DNA of 64,000 nucleotides from Bradyrhizobium nivariense (GTDB lineage Bacteria; Pseudomonadota; Alphaproteobacteria; Rhizobiales; Xanthobacteraceae): the NCBI RefSeq assembly GCF_029846715.1, contig NZ_JARVWW010000030.1:30139-94138 (forward strand), given 5' to 3'. The notes beneath the pieces were generated by a model that was given only the letters and a program-made list of their open reading frames with translations, was not told the origin of the DNA and made no database searches. Below, piece after piece: positions 49,433 through 57,402 of the stretch (its first letter is position 1; every line of letters begins with the position of its first letter). The translations under genes and the position numbers were made by a program.

Positions 49433-50698
49433 ATGACCACGACACCGCACCGCGTCGTCATCGTCGGAGCCGGCTTCGGCGGGCTGGAGACGACCTACCG
49501 GCTGGCCGGCAGCCCGGTCGAGATCACGCTGATCGACCGCCGCAACCATCATTTGTTCCAGCCGCTGCTCTACCAGGTCGCGACCGCCTCGCTCGCCACC
49601 AGCGAGATCGCCTGGCCGGTCCGGCACCTGATGCGCGACCGGCGCGACGTGACGACGCTGTTTGCGACCGTCAGCGGCGTCGATGCCGACAGACGCTGCG
49701 TGCTGATCGACGACGGCAGCGAGGTGCCTTACGACACGCTGGTGCTCGCCACCGGCGCGCGGCACGCCTATTTCGGCCACGACGAATGGGAGCAGTTCGC
49801 GCCGGGCCTGAAGACGCTGGAGGACGGCACCACGCTGCGCCGTCACATCCTGGTGGCGTTCGAGCGCGCCGAGCGCGAGACCGATCCGGAAAAACGCGCG
49901 GCGCGGCTGACCTTCGTCATCGTCGGCGCCGGCCCGACCGGCGTCGAGCTCGCCGGCACCATCGCCGAGATGGCGCATCACACCTTGCCCGGCGACTTCC
50001 GCAACATCGACACGACCAAAGCGCGCGTGGTGCTGATCGAGGCGGGGCCGCGCGTGCTCGCAGGTTTTGCCGACGACCTCTCGGCCTACGCACAGGCGTC
50101 GCTGGAAAAAATCGGCGTGGAGGTCATATTGGGACAGCCCGTCACCGAGATCAATCGCGAGGGCGTGGTATTCGGCGGCAAGCTGCTCGAGGCAAAGACC
50201 CGGATCTGGGCCGCCGGCGTCCGCGCCTCGCCCGCGGCCGAGTGGCTGGGCGCGCCGGCCGATCGTGCCGGACGCGTGCAGGTCGAAGACGACCTCACGA
50301 TATCAGGTCGTCCCGAAATCTTTGCGATCGGCGACACCGTTGTGATCAACGCCTGGGAGGGCAAGCCTGTGCCCGGCATCGCGCCGGCCGCCAAGCAGCA
50401 GGGACGTCACGTCGCCGACACCATCAAGGCGCGGCTGCGTCAGGAGCCGACCGGCCCGTTCCGCTACAAGCACTCCGGCAGCCTCGCGCAGATCGGCAAA
50501 CGGCTCGCGGTGATCGACTTCGGCCGCATCAAGCTGCGCGGCACCATCGCGTGGTGGATCTGGGGCATCGCCCACATCTACTTCCTGATCGGCTTGCGTC
50601 ACCGCCTCAGCGTCGCCCTGAGCTGGCTCTGGATCTACGCCCGCGACCAGCGCGCCGCGCGGCTGATCACGCAGGGATCGAGCAAGGTGGTGGGGTGA
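49433..50698 (+). CDS. ndh: Type II NADH dehydrogenase (NDH-2)
   Basis: A 421-residue membrane-associated flavoprotein passing electrons from NADH to quinone without pumping protons. FAD loop VVIVGAGFGGLE at the N-terminus, RRNHHLFQPLLYQVATASL typical of NDH-2, NADH loop FVIVGAGPTGVELAG near 165, and FAIGDTVVI plus PAAKQQGRHVADTI for FAD. The C-terminus has an amphipathic/hydrophobic anchor (IAWWIWGIAHIYFLIGLRHRLSVALSWLWIY). Start MTTTPHRVV. Isolated between two binding-protein genes with repeats around it. Confidence 0.93.
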   Translation: MTTTPHRVVIVGAGFGGLETTYRLAGSPVEITLIDRRNHHLFQPLLYQVATASLATSEIAWPVRHLMRDRRDVTTLFATVSGVDADRRCVLIDDGSEVPYDTLVLATGARHAYFGHDEWEQFAPGLKTLEDGTTLRRHILVAFERAERETDPEKRAARLTFVIVGAGPTGVELAGTIAEMAHHTLPGDFRNIDTTKARVVLIEAGPRVLAGFADDLSAYAQASLEKIGVEVILGQPVTEINREGVVFGGKLLEAKTRIWAAGVRASPAAEWLGAPADRAGRVQVEDDLTISGRPEIFAIGDTVVINAWEGKPVPGIAPAAKQQGRHVADTIKARLRQEPTGPFRYKHSGSLAQIGKRLAVIDFGRIKLRGTIAWWIWGIAHIYFLIGLRHRLSVALSWLWIYARDQRAARLITQGSSKVVG

Positions 50699-50708
50699 CG
50701 CCTCTTCT

Positions 50709-50843
50709 CCCTCTCCCCGCTTGCGGGGAGAGGGTCGGGGTGAGGGGGAGTCTCCGCGGGGACGATGAGATTTGAACACGCGGAGAGCCCCCCTCACCCG
50801 GATCGCAAGAGCGATCCGACCTCTCCCCGCAAGCGGGGAGAGG
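50709..50843. repeat. CCCTCTCCCC-type palindromic repeat, copy 3
   Basis: Left hairpin CCCTCTCCCCGCTTGCGGGG AGAGGG, right hairpin CCTCTCCCCGCAAGCGGGGA GAGG, inner GGATCGCAAGAGCGATCC stem. Same layout as 54543-54674. Lies at the convergent ends of ndh and the second solitary binding protein. Confidence 0.85.
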
Positions 50844-50872
50844 TGAAGGGAGAGCGGCGCTCGCGGCTACGG

Positions 50873-52084
50873 CTACTTCACCAACTCACACCCACCCTCT
50901 GCGAGCGGGCGGAACGCCTGCTCCGCCGAAATGGTCGAGACCAGCTTGTAATAGTCGTACGGATATTTCGACTCCTCCGGCTTCTTCACCTCGAACAGAT
51001 ACATCGGATGCACGACGCGGCCGTCCTGGCGGATCGTGGTGTCGCCGAACAGCTTGTCCTTGCCCCTGAACTTCTTCATCTCGGGCACGGCGTCCTTGGC
51101 ATTGTCGCTGCCGGTCGCGGCGACCGCGTTGAGATAAGCGAGCGTGGATGCATAGACCCCGGCCTGGTTGCCGCTCGGCATCTTGCCGTTCATGCCGGGT
51201 CGCGCGGCGAAACTCTTGGCGAAGGCGCGGGTGTCGTCGTTCATGTCCCAGTAGAAGGCTTCCATGAGCTGCAGGCCCTGGGCGACCTTGATGCCCATGC
51301 CGTGGACGTCGTTGATGAAGAGCAGGAAGGCGACGAGCTTCTGTCCGCCCTGCTGGATGCCGAACTCGGCGGCCTGCTTCACCGCGTTGATGGTGTCGCC
51401 GCCGGCATTGGCGAGCCCGATCACCTGCGCCTTCGAGCTCTGCGCCTGCAACAGGAACGACGCGAAGTCGGACGTGCCGAGCGGATGCTTGCTGGATCCG
51501 ATCACCTTGCCGCCATGCGCTTCGATGTATTTCTGCGCCTCCGCCTCGATGCCCTTGCCGAGCGCATAGTCGACCGTGAGGAAATACCAGTCCTTGCCGC
51601 CTCGCGACATCATCGCGGCAGCCGTGGTGTTGCCCGTGGCCCAGGCGTCGTTGACCCATTGAATAGTATTGGGCGAGCAGGCCTTGCCGGTGAGATCGGA
51701 GCTCGCGGTGGACGATGCCAGGAACGTCATGCGGCTGTCGCGCAGCAGCGTGTTGATGGAGAGACCAACGGCCGAGTTCGGCACGTCGACGATGGCGTCG
51801 ACGCCCTCGATGTCGAGCCATTTGCGCGCTATGGCGTTGCCGACATCGGCCTTGTTCTGGTGATCGGCATAGACGATCTCGACCTTGATGCCTTTGCCGC
51901 CGCCGTTGAAATCCGCAGCCGCCATGCGCGCGGCCTCGACCGAGCCCATGCCATTGGTGTCCTGGAAGATGCCGGAGATGTCGTTGAGCACACCGACGCG
52001 CACGACATTGTCCGAGATCTCGGCAGTTGCCGCGCCGCCAATCAAGCTCGCGGCCAGCGCAAGCGTCCACTTCAGATATTTCAT
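50873..52084 (-). CDS. Periplasmic binding protein (LivK/AmiC type) upstream-linked to CYP199A
   Basis: A 403-residue binding protein with signal peptide MKYLKWTLALAASLIGGAATA. Fold cues are VRVGVLNDISGIFQDTNGMGSVEAARMAAADF, VDAIVDVPNSAVGLSINTLL, DWYFLTVDYALGKGIEAEAQKYI and SKAQVIGLANAGGDT. AGGGGAGGGAATC precedes the ATG. It follows the ferredoxin gene by 88 bases on the same strand, so an aromatic acid handled by the P450 (for example 4-methoxybenzoate) is a plausible ligand. No transporter membrane genes adjoin it. Confidence 0.88.
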   Translation of the reverse strand: MKYLKWTLALAASLIGGAATAEISDNVVRVGVLNDISGIFQDTNGMGSVEAARMAAADFNGGGKGIKVEIVYADHQNKADVGNAIARKWLDIEGVDAIVDVPNSAVGLSINTLLRDSRMTFLASSTASSDLTGKACSPNTIQWVNDAWATGNTTAAAMMSRGGKDWYFLTVDYALGKGIEAEAQKYIEAHGGKVIGSSKHPLGTSDFASFLLQAQSSKAQVIGLANAGGDTINAVKQAAEFGIQQGGQKLVAFLLFINDVHGMGIKVAQGLQLMEAFYWDMNDDTRAFAKSFAARPGMNGKMPSGNQAGVYASTLAYLNAVAATGSDNAKDAVPEMKKFRGKDKLFGDTTIRQDGRVVHPMYLFEVKKPEESKYPYDYYKLVSTISAEQAFRPLAEGGCELVK

Positions 52085-52141
52085 GATTCCCTCCCCTGTT
52101 GATGTGTTGCCGCGCCGGTCGTTGCCGGCGCGTCTGAAAAC

Positions 52142-52184
52142 TCAGACTTCTCGAAATCAGACTTGTCGAAAATCAGACTTGTCG
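52142..52184. repeat. Short tandem array at the ferredoxin 3' end
   Basis: Three copies of about TCAGACTTGTCGAAAA (15, 16 and 12 bases); the last one contains the ferredoxin stop codon and its final codons. Looks like slippage-type duplication extending from the gene end into the spacer. Confidence 0.75.
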
Positions 52185-52496
52185 CTCCGGCAGTTTCAGC
52201 ACGAGCCCGTCGAGCGCGGGCGTGATCATGAGCTGGCAGGACAGCCGGCTATTCGGCAGCCGCTCGGTCGCGGTGCCGTCGAGCAGCGCGTCCTCGTCGT
52301 CACCCACCGCCGGCAGGCGCGCGAGCCAGGCGTCGTCGACATAGACGTGGCAGGTCGCGCACATGGCGTTGCCGCCGCATTCGGCCAGAATGCCGTCGAG
52401 ACCGTGACGGGTCGCGGCCTGCATGGCGCTCTCGCCGTCGCTGGTTTCGACGCGGTCCGACTTGCCGTCGGGATGGATGAAGGTGATGGCGGGCAT
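52173..52496 (-). CDS. [2Fe-2S] ferredoxin partner of CYP199A
   Basis: A 107-residue vertebrate-type (adrenodoxin/putidaredoxin-like) ferredoxin, starting MPAITFIHPDGKSDRVETSD after CGAGGAGTTTT. Cluster ligands are CGGNAMCATC (C-x5-C-x2-C) and the last Cys in RLSCQL. Gene lies 11 bases after the P450 gene, as for the palustrisredoxin (Pux) partner of CYP199A2 in Rhodopseudomonas. It should shuttle electrons from a reductase (not in the window) to the P450. Confidence 0.92.
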   Translation of the reverse strand: MPAITFIHPDGKSDRVETSDGESAMQAATRHGLDGILAECGGNAMCATCHVYVDDAWLARLPAVGDDEDALLDGTATERLPNSRLSCQLMITPALDGLVLKLPERQV

Positions 52497-52507
52497 AAAA
52501 CTCCTCG

Positions 52508-53728
52508 TCAGGCCGGGGTGATGGTCACAGGCAGGCTGTCGAGCCCGCGCAGCGTGTTGTTGAAGCGGCGTTTCGGCTCGCCCGTGATCTCGATCCCAGC
52601 GATGCGCTTCGCCAGCGCGGTCAGCATCACCTCGCCCTCGAGGCGCGCGACGAGCTGGCCGACGCACATGTGGATGCCGGAGCCGAAGCCGACATGGCCG
52701 GAGCTGCGACGCGTGATGTCGTAGCTGTCGGGCTTGTCCCAGCGCCGCGGATCGCGGTTAGCGGCGGCGAGGAACATCAGCACCTTCTCACCCTCGCCGA
52801 TCGTCGCGCCGGACAGTTCGACCTCGCGCGTGGTGGTGCGAAAGAACGTCTGCACCGGGCTCTCGAAGCGCACCGCTTCCTCGAAGGCGTTGCGCGCGAG
52901 CGTGAGATCATCGCGCAAGCGCTGCCACTGGTCGGGAAAGCGCGCGAGGCAATAGACGGCAGCACCAATGCCGTTGACGGTGGTGTCGAGGCCGGCGGAC
53001 AGCAGCGAGCGCACCAGCAGCGGCGCCTCGGTCGCGGTGATCTCGCCGTCGTCGACACGGGCGTGAATGCAGGCGCCGAAGCCACCAGGCGCGAGATTGT
53101 CCCGCTGGCACTGCTCGGTGACATAGGCCTGATGCGGCGCCGAGCGCGCGATCGCGTCCTGCCGCAGCTGGTTGGGCGGTCCGAAGGCGTTGAACACCAG
53201 GCTCGCATAAGGAATGAGATGCTCGCGACCTTCGGGCTTCAGGCCCAGCGCATCCGGGAAGATCGAGAGCGGATAGGCCTCCGCGAGATCGGTGATTGCA
53301 TCGAAGCTCCGCTTCTCCAGCAGCGCGTCCACCCGTTGCTCCGCCGCGGCGGCAAAACGATCGCGCACCTGCTTCATCACGGTCGGCGACAGCACTTTTG
53401 ACAGCACGGCGCGGGTGCGGGTGTGCGCGGGCGGATCGGCCTCCAGGATCAGGCTCGGCGGCCGCCACGGCGTCTCCTTCTTGAAGTCGGAGAGGCCGAC
53501 GCCGCGGCTGGAGCAGAAGGTCGCGGGATCATTCAGGACGGCATGAACTTCGGCATAGCGCGCCACGCCATAGACGTTCCACTTGTCGAGATAGACGACA
53601 GGTCCCGCCTCCCGCAGCAGCTCATGCGTGGGATAGGGGTCGGCAAAAAAATCCATCGCGAAGGGATCGACGTCGAGATGCGGGACAGCGGACGAACCGG
53701 TGATTTCCGGGGAGCTGGAAGTGCTCAT
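52508..53728 (-). CDS. Cytochrome P450 of the CYP199A family
   Basis: A 406-residue soluble P450. Haem-binding loop FGSGIHMCVGQ with the Cys thiolate, K helix EEAVRFESP (E-x2-R), I helix LLSAGLDTTVNG with the Asp-Thr pair. From memory it is nearly collinear with CYP199A2 of R. palustris (SRGVGL, ILEADPPAHTR, FFRTTTREVELSG, FNNTLRGLDSLP), which oxidises para-substituted benzoates, notably O-demethylating 4-methoxybenzoate. 4-Hydroxybenzoate would be the product. The ferredoxin follows directly; a MarR gene is divergent. Confidence 0.92.
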   Translation of the reverse strand: MSTSSSPEITGSSAVPHLDVDPFAMDFFADPYPTHELLREAGPVVYLDKWNVYGVARYAEVHAVLNDPATFCSSRGVGLSDFKKETPWRPPSLILEADPPAHTRTRAVLSKVLSPTVMKQVRDRFAAAAEQRVDALLEKRSFDAITDLAEAYPLSIFPDALGLKPEGREHLIPYASLVFNAFGPPNQLRQDAIARSAPHQAYVTEQCQRDNLAPGGFGACIHARVDDGEITATEAPLLVRSLLSAGLDTTVNGIGAAVYCLARFPDQWQRLRDDLTLARNAFEEAVRFESPVQTFFRTTTREVELSGATIGEGEKVLMFLAAANRDPRRWDKPDSYDITRRSSGHVGFGSGIHMCVGQLVARLEGEVMLTALAKRIAGIEITGEPKRRFNNTLRGLDSLPVTITPA

Positions 53729-53811
53729 TGAGGTCCTCCGTCATTTTGATCTTGTGAAAGGGCCGCGCTTACCCTTAGGTCTTCCGGCACGCAGCGAGAC
53801 AGAATCCCGAT

Positions 53812-54318
53812 ATGCCGCCGTCTTCGACCAGAGCCCGCCAAAAACCTGCGCCCGCTGAGACGGGACCGACCCTCGATCTCGACCGCTACGTCCCCGCGTT
53901 CATTACCTTCATCGCCAACAAGCTCTCGAACAGCGCCACCGCGTTCTATCAGCGGCAGTTCGGCGTCAACGTCACGGAATGGCGGATCATGTCGCTGCTG
54001 GCGATCGAACCCGGCATTCCCGCCTCGCGCATCTGCCACGTCATTGGTTTCGACAAGGGCCCGGTGAGCCGGACGCTTGCCGGCCTGGAAAAGCGGGGGC
54101 TGATCTCGATCCGCACCGACCCCAACGACGGGCGCACCCATTCGATCTCGCTGACGGCGAAGGGCCGCGCCATCCATGACAAGGTGATCGTCGCGGCATT
54201 CGAGCGCGAGCGGCGCCTGTTGTCCTGCCTCAACAAGGACGAGCGCGAGGTGCTGATCGACCTGTTGCGCCGCCTGCACGAGAATCTCGGCGCGGTGACC
54301 GGCAGCACCGAAACCTGA
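53812..54318 (+). CDS. MarR-family regulator divergent from CYP199A
   Basis: A 168-residue winged-helix repressor. MarR core: YQRQFGVNVTEWRIMSLLAIEPGIPASRICHVIGFDKGPVSRTLAGLEKRGLISIRTDPNDGRTHSISLTAKG (about residues 45-120). An N-terminal Pro/Arg-rich tail precedes it. The 83-base spacer to the P450 gene contains AAGGG-N9-CCCTT, a possible operator. It probably represses the CYP199A-ferredoxin-binding-protein genes until an aromatic acid or CoA ester binds. Confidence 0.88.
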   Translation: MPPSSTRARQKPAPAETGPTLDLDRYVPAFITFIANKLSNSATAFYQRQFGVNVTEWRIMSLLAIEPGIPASRICHVIGFDKGPVSRTLAGLEKRGLISIRTDPNDGRTHSISLTAKGRAIHDKVIVAAFERERRLLSCLNKDEREVLIDLLRRLHENLGAVTGSTET

Positions 54319-54708
54319 CGGCCCGCGCACCGGGCGTCGGCCCCTGTCATTTCCAGGCATGCGCCGGCATTCGCCCGCGGCACCCTCTCTGCCGAGCATT
54401 GCTTCCTCCGAGATCCGACGCGGCGGTTCCTCCCGCCGTCATCCTTGTCTGGAACGGTTCGCATAAATTAGTTGCTTAGGCAACAAAAGAATCAAAAGCG
54501 AGAATGCGGCAGGGCGGCTGGCTTATTGCGAGCTGCCTCACTCCCTCTCCCCGCCCTTCGCGGGGAGAGGGTGGGGTGAGGGGCCTCTCTCCGCGTATGA
54601 AAGTGCTGTGAGACCTGTACCCCCTCATCCGGATCGCAAGAGCGATCCGACCTCTCCCCGCAAGCGGGGAGAGGTTAAAGGACGAGTTCCGCCTTAATTA
54701 GTGAAGCG
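54319..54708. other. Convergent spacer with a MarR-like palindrome and a repeat
   Basis: These 390 bases hold no gene. GTTGC-TTAG-GCAAC at 54471-54484, in an AT-rich patch (CATAAATTA...AACAAAAGAATC), looks like a MarR-type operator but faces the 3' ends of both neighbours. It is followed by repeat copy 4 at 54543-54674. The patch may be the remains of a promoter whose gene was lost. Confidence 0.5.
54543..54674. repeat. CCCTCTCCCC-type palindromic repeat, copy 4
   Basis: Left CCCTCTCCCCGCCCTTCGCG GGGAGAGGGTGGGGTGAGGG G and right CCCCTCATCCGGATCGCAAG AGCGATCC...CCTCTCCCCGCAAGCGGGGA GAGG. Right half nearly identical to that at 50785-50843. Located at the 3' end of the fcs gene. Confidence 0.85.
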
Positions 54709-56559
54709 CTACAGAGCGATCCACTCGTCCGACATATCGTCATTCAACCGCATCACCGCATCCGCACGGCGCGTCAGCACGGCGCGCTGGTTGATGTAAC
54801 CCTTGTCGGTGATCTCGCCGCCATCCACCGACGGCGGCTCGGCGAGCAGCAGTGCGCGCGTGGCGTGGCCGGAGGAGTTGACGCCCTGTTGCTTCAGTTT
54901 CGCGAGACCCTGCGCGATCGCGGCTCTGACCTTGTCATGCGCGAGCGCGTCGTTCACGGCTGCGGTCTCGGGCAGGCCGGCATGCGCGCGGCAGGCAGCG
55001 ATGTTCGGAAACACCAGGAGGCGCACCTCGTCGCCGCCGTGGCCGGTGACGACGATGTCCTGCGCGAGCGGCGCCAGCGCGGCGATGCCGGCGACGCGCA
55101 GCGTGCCGACGCTGACCCAGGTGCCGGAATTGAGCTTGAAGTCCTCCGCGACGCGACCGTCGAAGAACAGGCCGCGCTCGGGCCGCCCGGCGTCGGCGAA
55201 CTTCACGGCGTCACCGATGAGATAAAAACCCTCGTCGTCAAAGGCCTGCCTGGTCAGCTCCGGCGCCTTCCAGTAACCCGGCGTGACATTGGGGCCGCGC
55301 ACGCGCACCTCCAGCTTGTCGCCGGAGGGGACGAGCTTCAATTCGGTGCCGGGTATAGGCACACCGATATTGCCCGAGCGCTCCGCGAGGAAATGGCAGT
55401 CGGTGGCCAGCGGCGACGTCTCGGTCGAGCCCCACGCCGAGACCATCGGCATCGCGCGGCCAACGGTCTTGACGGAGAGCTCTTCGAGCGCGTCCCAGAG
55501 ATTTTGCGGCAGCGCGGCACCGGCGTAGAATGCGAATTTCACCTCGCCGAAGAAGCGGCGGCACAGCTCCTCGTCGCCGCGCAGCGCCGCGATCAGCATG
55601 TCGAAGCCGCGCGGCACGTTGAAATAGACCGTCGGCATCACGCTTCTGAGGTTGGCGAGCGACGTCGCAAACAGACCGGGCGCTGGCTTGCCGCCGTCGA
55701 TATAGAGCGAGCCGCCATTGCGCAGCACGAGATTGAAATTGTGATTGGCGCCGAACGTATGGCTCCAGGGCAGCCAATCGAGAATGACGAGATCGCCGCG
55801 CCCTTGCTCGAGAAAAGTCCAGGTCTGCGCCTTGGCCTGCTGGCTGGAGGTCAGCATGCGCTGGGTGTTGACCACGGCTTTCGGCGTGCCGGTCGAGCCC
55901 GAGGTGAACAGGAATTTCGCGATCGTAGCGGGCGTCACCGCGGCGAAGGCCTTTGCGACGTCGGGGCTCTCGGGCGTTGCCGCGATGGTGCGGAAGGCCA
56001 GCGCATCGGTATCGTCTGCATTGCCGCTGATGATCTGCGCACTATGCAGGAGCTTGATCGCGGCCAGCGCCGCCGCAAACGGCTTCGTCGCGGAGACATA
56101 GATCGCGCCGGGCTCAAGCAGCGTGATCATGCTCTTGAGTTTGTCAAAATCCTTTGACATCAGCGAATAGGCCGGCGAGATCGCCGCCGAGGGCACGCCG
56201 ACATGCTGGGCCGCAAGTGCCAGCAGCGCATGATCGATGCCGTTGTCGGAGAGGATCGCGAGCGGGTGGTCTGCGCTGAGACCTTGCGCCAAAATCCAGG
56301 ACGCTGCCGCGCGCACCTGGCGCAGCGCCTGCGCATAGGTAACGGCGGTCCACGGCGCTTCGGTGCTGCTGCGCTCCGCGAGGAAAATCGCATCGGGCCT
56401 CTGCCGCGCCCATTGCTCCAGCCAGTCGCCGATGCAGCGTGCGCCATCGCGCAGGGGCTCGGGCGAGCGCAGCACGATGCTGCCGTCGGCGCGATGCTCG
56501 GCAACGGTTCTGGGTGTCGCGAACAGACTCGAAGCATCACCGCGTGAGGCGGCTGTCAT
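54709..56559 (-). CDS. fcs: Feruloyl-CoA synthetase
   Basis: A 616-residue ANL-superfamily ligase activating hydroxycinnamic acids (ferulate, p-coumarate, caffeate) as CoA thioesters. AGGAGGAAACC before the ATG at 56559 fixes the start (MTAASRGDASSLFATPRTVAEHRADGSIVLRSPEPL, an Fcs-type N-terminus). Motifs: FTSGSTGTPKAV P-loop, LPWSHTFGANHNFNLVLRNGGSLYIDGGKP highly typical of Fcs, AWGSTETSPL, and the C-terminal GEITDKGYINQR with the catalytic Lys. No enoyl-CoA hydratase/lyase or vanillin dehydrogenase is in the window. Divergent from a MarR gene. Confidence 0.93.
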   Translation of the reverse strand: MTAASRGDASSLFATPRTVAEHRADGSIVLRSPEPLRDGARCIGDWLEQWARQRPDAIFLAERSSTEAPWTAVTYAQALRQVRAAASWILAQGLSADHPLAILSDNGIDHALLALAAQHVGVPSAAISPAYSLMSKDFDKLKSMITLLEPGAIYVSATKPFAAALAAIKLLHSAQIISGNADDTDALAFRTIAATPESPDVAKAFAAVTPATIAKFLFTSGSTGTPKAVVNTQRMLTSSQQAKAQTWTFLEQGRGDLVILDWLPWSHTFGANHNFNLVLRNGGSLYIDGGKPAPGLFATSLANLRSVMPTVYFNVPRGFDMLIAALRGDEELCRRFFGEVKFAFYAGAALPQNLWDALEELSVKTVGRAMPMVSAWGSTETSPLATDCHFLAERSGNIGVPIPGTELKLVPSGDKLEVRVRGPNVTPGYWKAPELTRQAFDDEGFYLIGDAVKFADAGRPERGLFFDGRVAEDFKLNSGTWVSVGTLRVAGIAALAPLAQDIVVTGHGGDEVRLLVFPNIAACRAHAGLPETAAVNDALAHDKVRAAIAQGLAKLKQQGVNSSGHATRALLLAEPPSVDGGEITDKGYINQRAVLTRRADAVMRLNDDMSDEWIAL

Positions 56560-56638
56560 GGTTTCCTCCTCGCCCGGAAGCCGGGATCGGCCGCAGCCTC
56601 GTCGCGGGCCGCGTTGGCCACAATGTTGGGCATGGCAA

Positions 56639-56654
56639 TTGTTGTCGTCAACAA
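56639..56654. promoter_or_regulatory. MarR-type operator between fcs and the regulator
   Basis: TTGTTG-TCGT-CAACAA is a perfect inverted repeat with 6-bp arms in the 152-base divergent spacer. MarR repressors of hydroxycinnamate genes commonly bind such GTTG/CAAC palindromes and are released by the CoA thioester made by Fcs. Confidence 0.6.
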
Positions 56655-56711
56655 CAAACTTCCGCTGACGCGGCGAAGACGCTACAAGAATGGCCCGACG
56701 GGAGACGCGAC

Positions 56712-57206
56712 GTGACAGCCATTGCAGCCCAGACTTCCCCACGCAAACGCGCCGGCAACGGCGCCGCGCGGCGGATCGACGCCGAGGGGATCGGCCTCGA
56801 TGCGCTGGTCGGCCACGCCGGCTATGCGGTGCGACGCTTCCAGATCTGGATTTTCCAGGACTTCGTCAAAACGCTCGGCAATGTCGACATCCGGCCGACG
56901 CAATATTCGGTGCTGACGGTGATCGGCGCCAATCCCGGCCTGTCGCAGATGGCGGTGGCCAAGCGCCTCGGCATCGAACGCGCGCGGCTGGTGCATCTGC
57001 TCGACAGCCTCGAACAGCGCAAGTTGGTGAAGCGGGTCAAGTCGAAGACGGACCGGCGCTCCCATGCCCTGCACCTCACGCCGCAGGGCGAGACGGCGCT
57101 GGCAAAATTCAAGCGCCTCGCCGCGGAGCACGAGCGGCATGTCGAGGCGAAGATCGGCAAGGAGAACCGGGAGCGGCTGCTGCGAATCCTCGCTGACTTC
57201 ACCTGA
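56712..57206 (+). CDS. MarR-family regulator (FerR/CouR type)
   Basis: A 164-residue winged-helix repressor from a GTG at 56712, 8 bases after GGGAG; upstream frame reads through the divergent spacer. MarR core: QIWIFQDFVKTLGNVDIRPTQYSVLTVIGANPGLSQMAVAKRLGIERARLVHLLDSLEQRKLVKRVKSKTDRRSHALHLTPQGETAL. By position it should repress fcs and respond to feruloyl- or coumaroyl-CoA. Its 3' end is 196 bases before atzF. Confidence 0.88.
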   Translation: MTAIAAQTSPRKRAGNGAARRIDAEGIGLDALVGHAGYAVRRFQIWIFQDFVKTLGNVDIRPTQYSVLTVIGANPGLSQMAVAKRLGIERARLVHLLDSLEQRKLVKRVKSKTDRRSHALHLTPQGETALAKFKRLAAEHERHVEAKIGKENRERLLRILADFT

Positions 57207-57221
57207 TCCAGACTGCCTAAT

Positions 57222-57233
57222 ATTTGCGCAAAT
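57222..57233. promoter_or_regulatory. Palindrome upstream of the atzF sigma54 promoter
   Basis: ATTTGCGCAAAT is a perfect 12-bp palindrome about 115 bases upstream of the -24/-12 element, a typical distance for an enhancer-binding protein. It is not a clear NtrC consensus, so the activator is unknown. Confidence 0.4.
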
Positions 57234-57346
57234 TCCCCATCGCAGGGCGATGGCATGACGGCCCGACCGATCCTCGAAATATCCCACAAGCCACTGATCT
57301 CTCGATAATATCCGCAGCACTTGTCCTGCCCGGATTCTGTACACAA

Positions 57347-57362
57347 TGGCACATCGCTTGCT
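57347..57362 (+). promoter_or_regulatory. Sigma54 (RpoN) promoter of atzF
   Basis: TGGCAC-N5-TTGCT is an exact -24/-12 match (GG at 57348-57349, GC at 57360-57361). It lies 40 bases upstream of the atzF ATG. It implies control by an NtrC-like activator, in keeping with release of ammonia from allophanate as a nitrogen source. Confidence 0.8.
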
Positions 57363-57402
57363 TCGATCCGGGTGAAGAAGACGTAGCCGGAGTTTTGTCG
57401 CC

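Noticed and set aside
41269..54674. Repeated palindromes considered as a CRISPR array
   Set aside because: Copies are kilobases apart, inverted internally, with no regular spacers and no cas genes.
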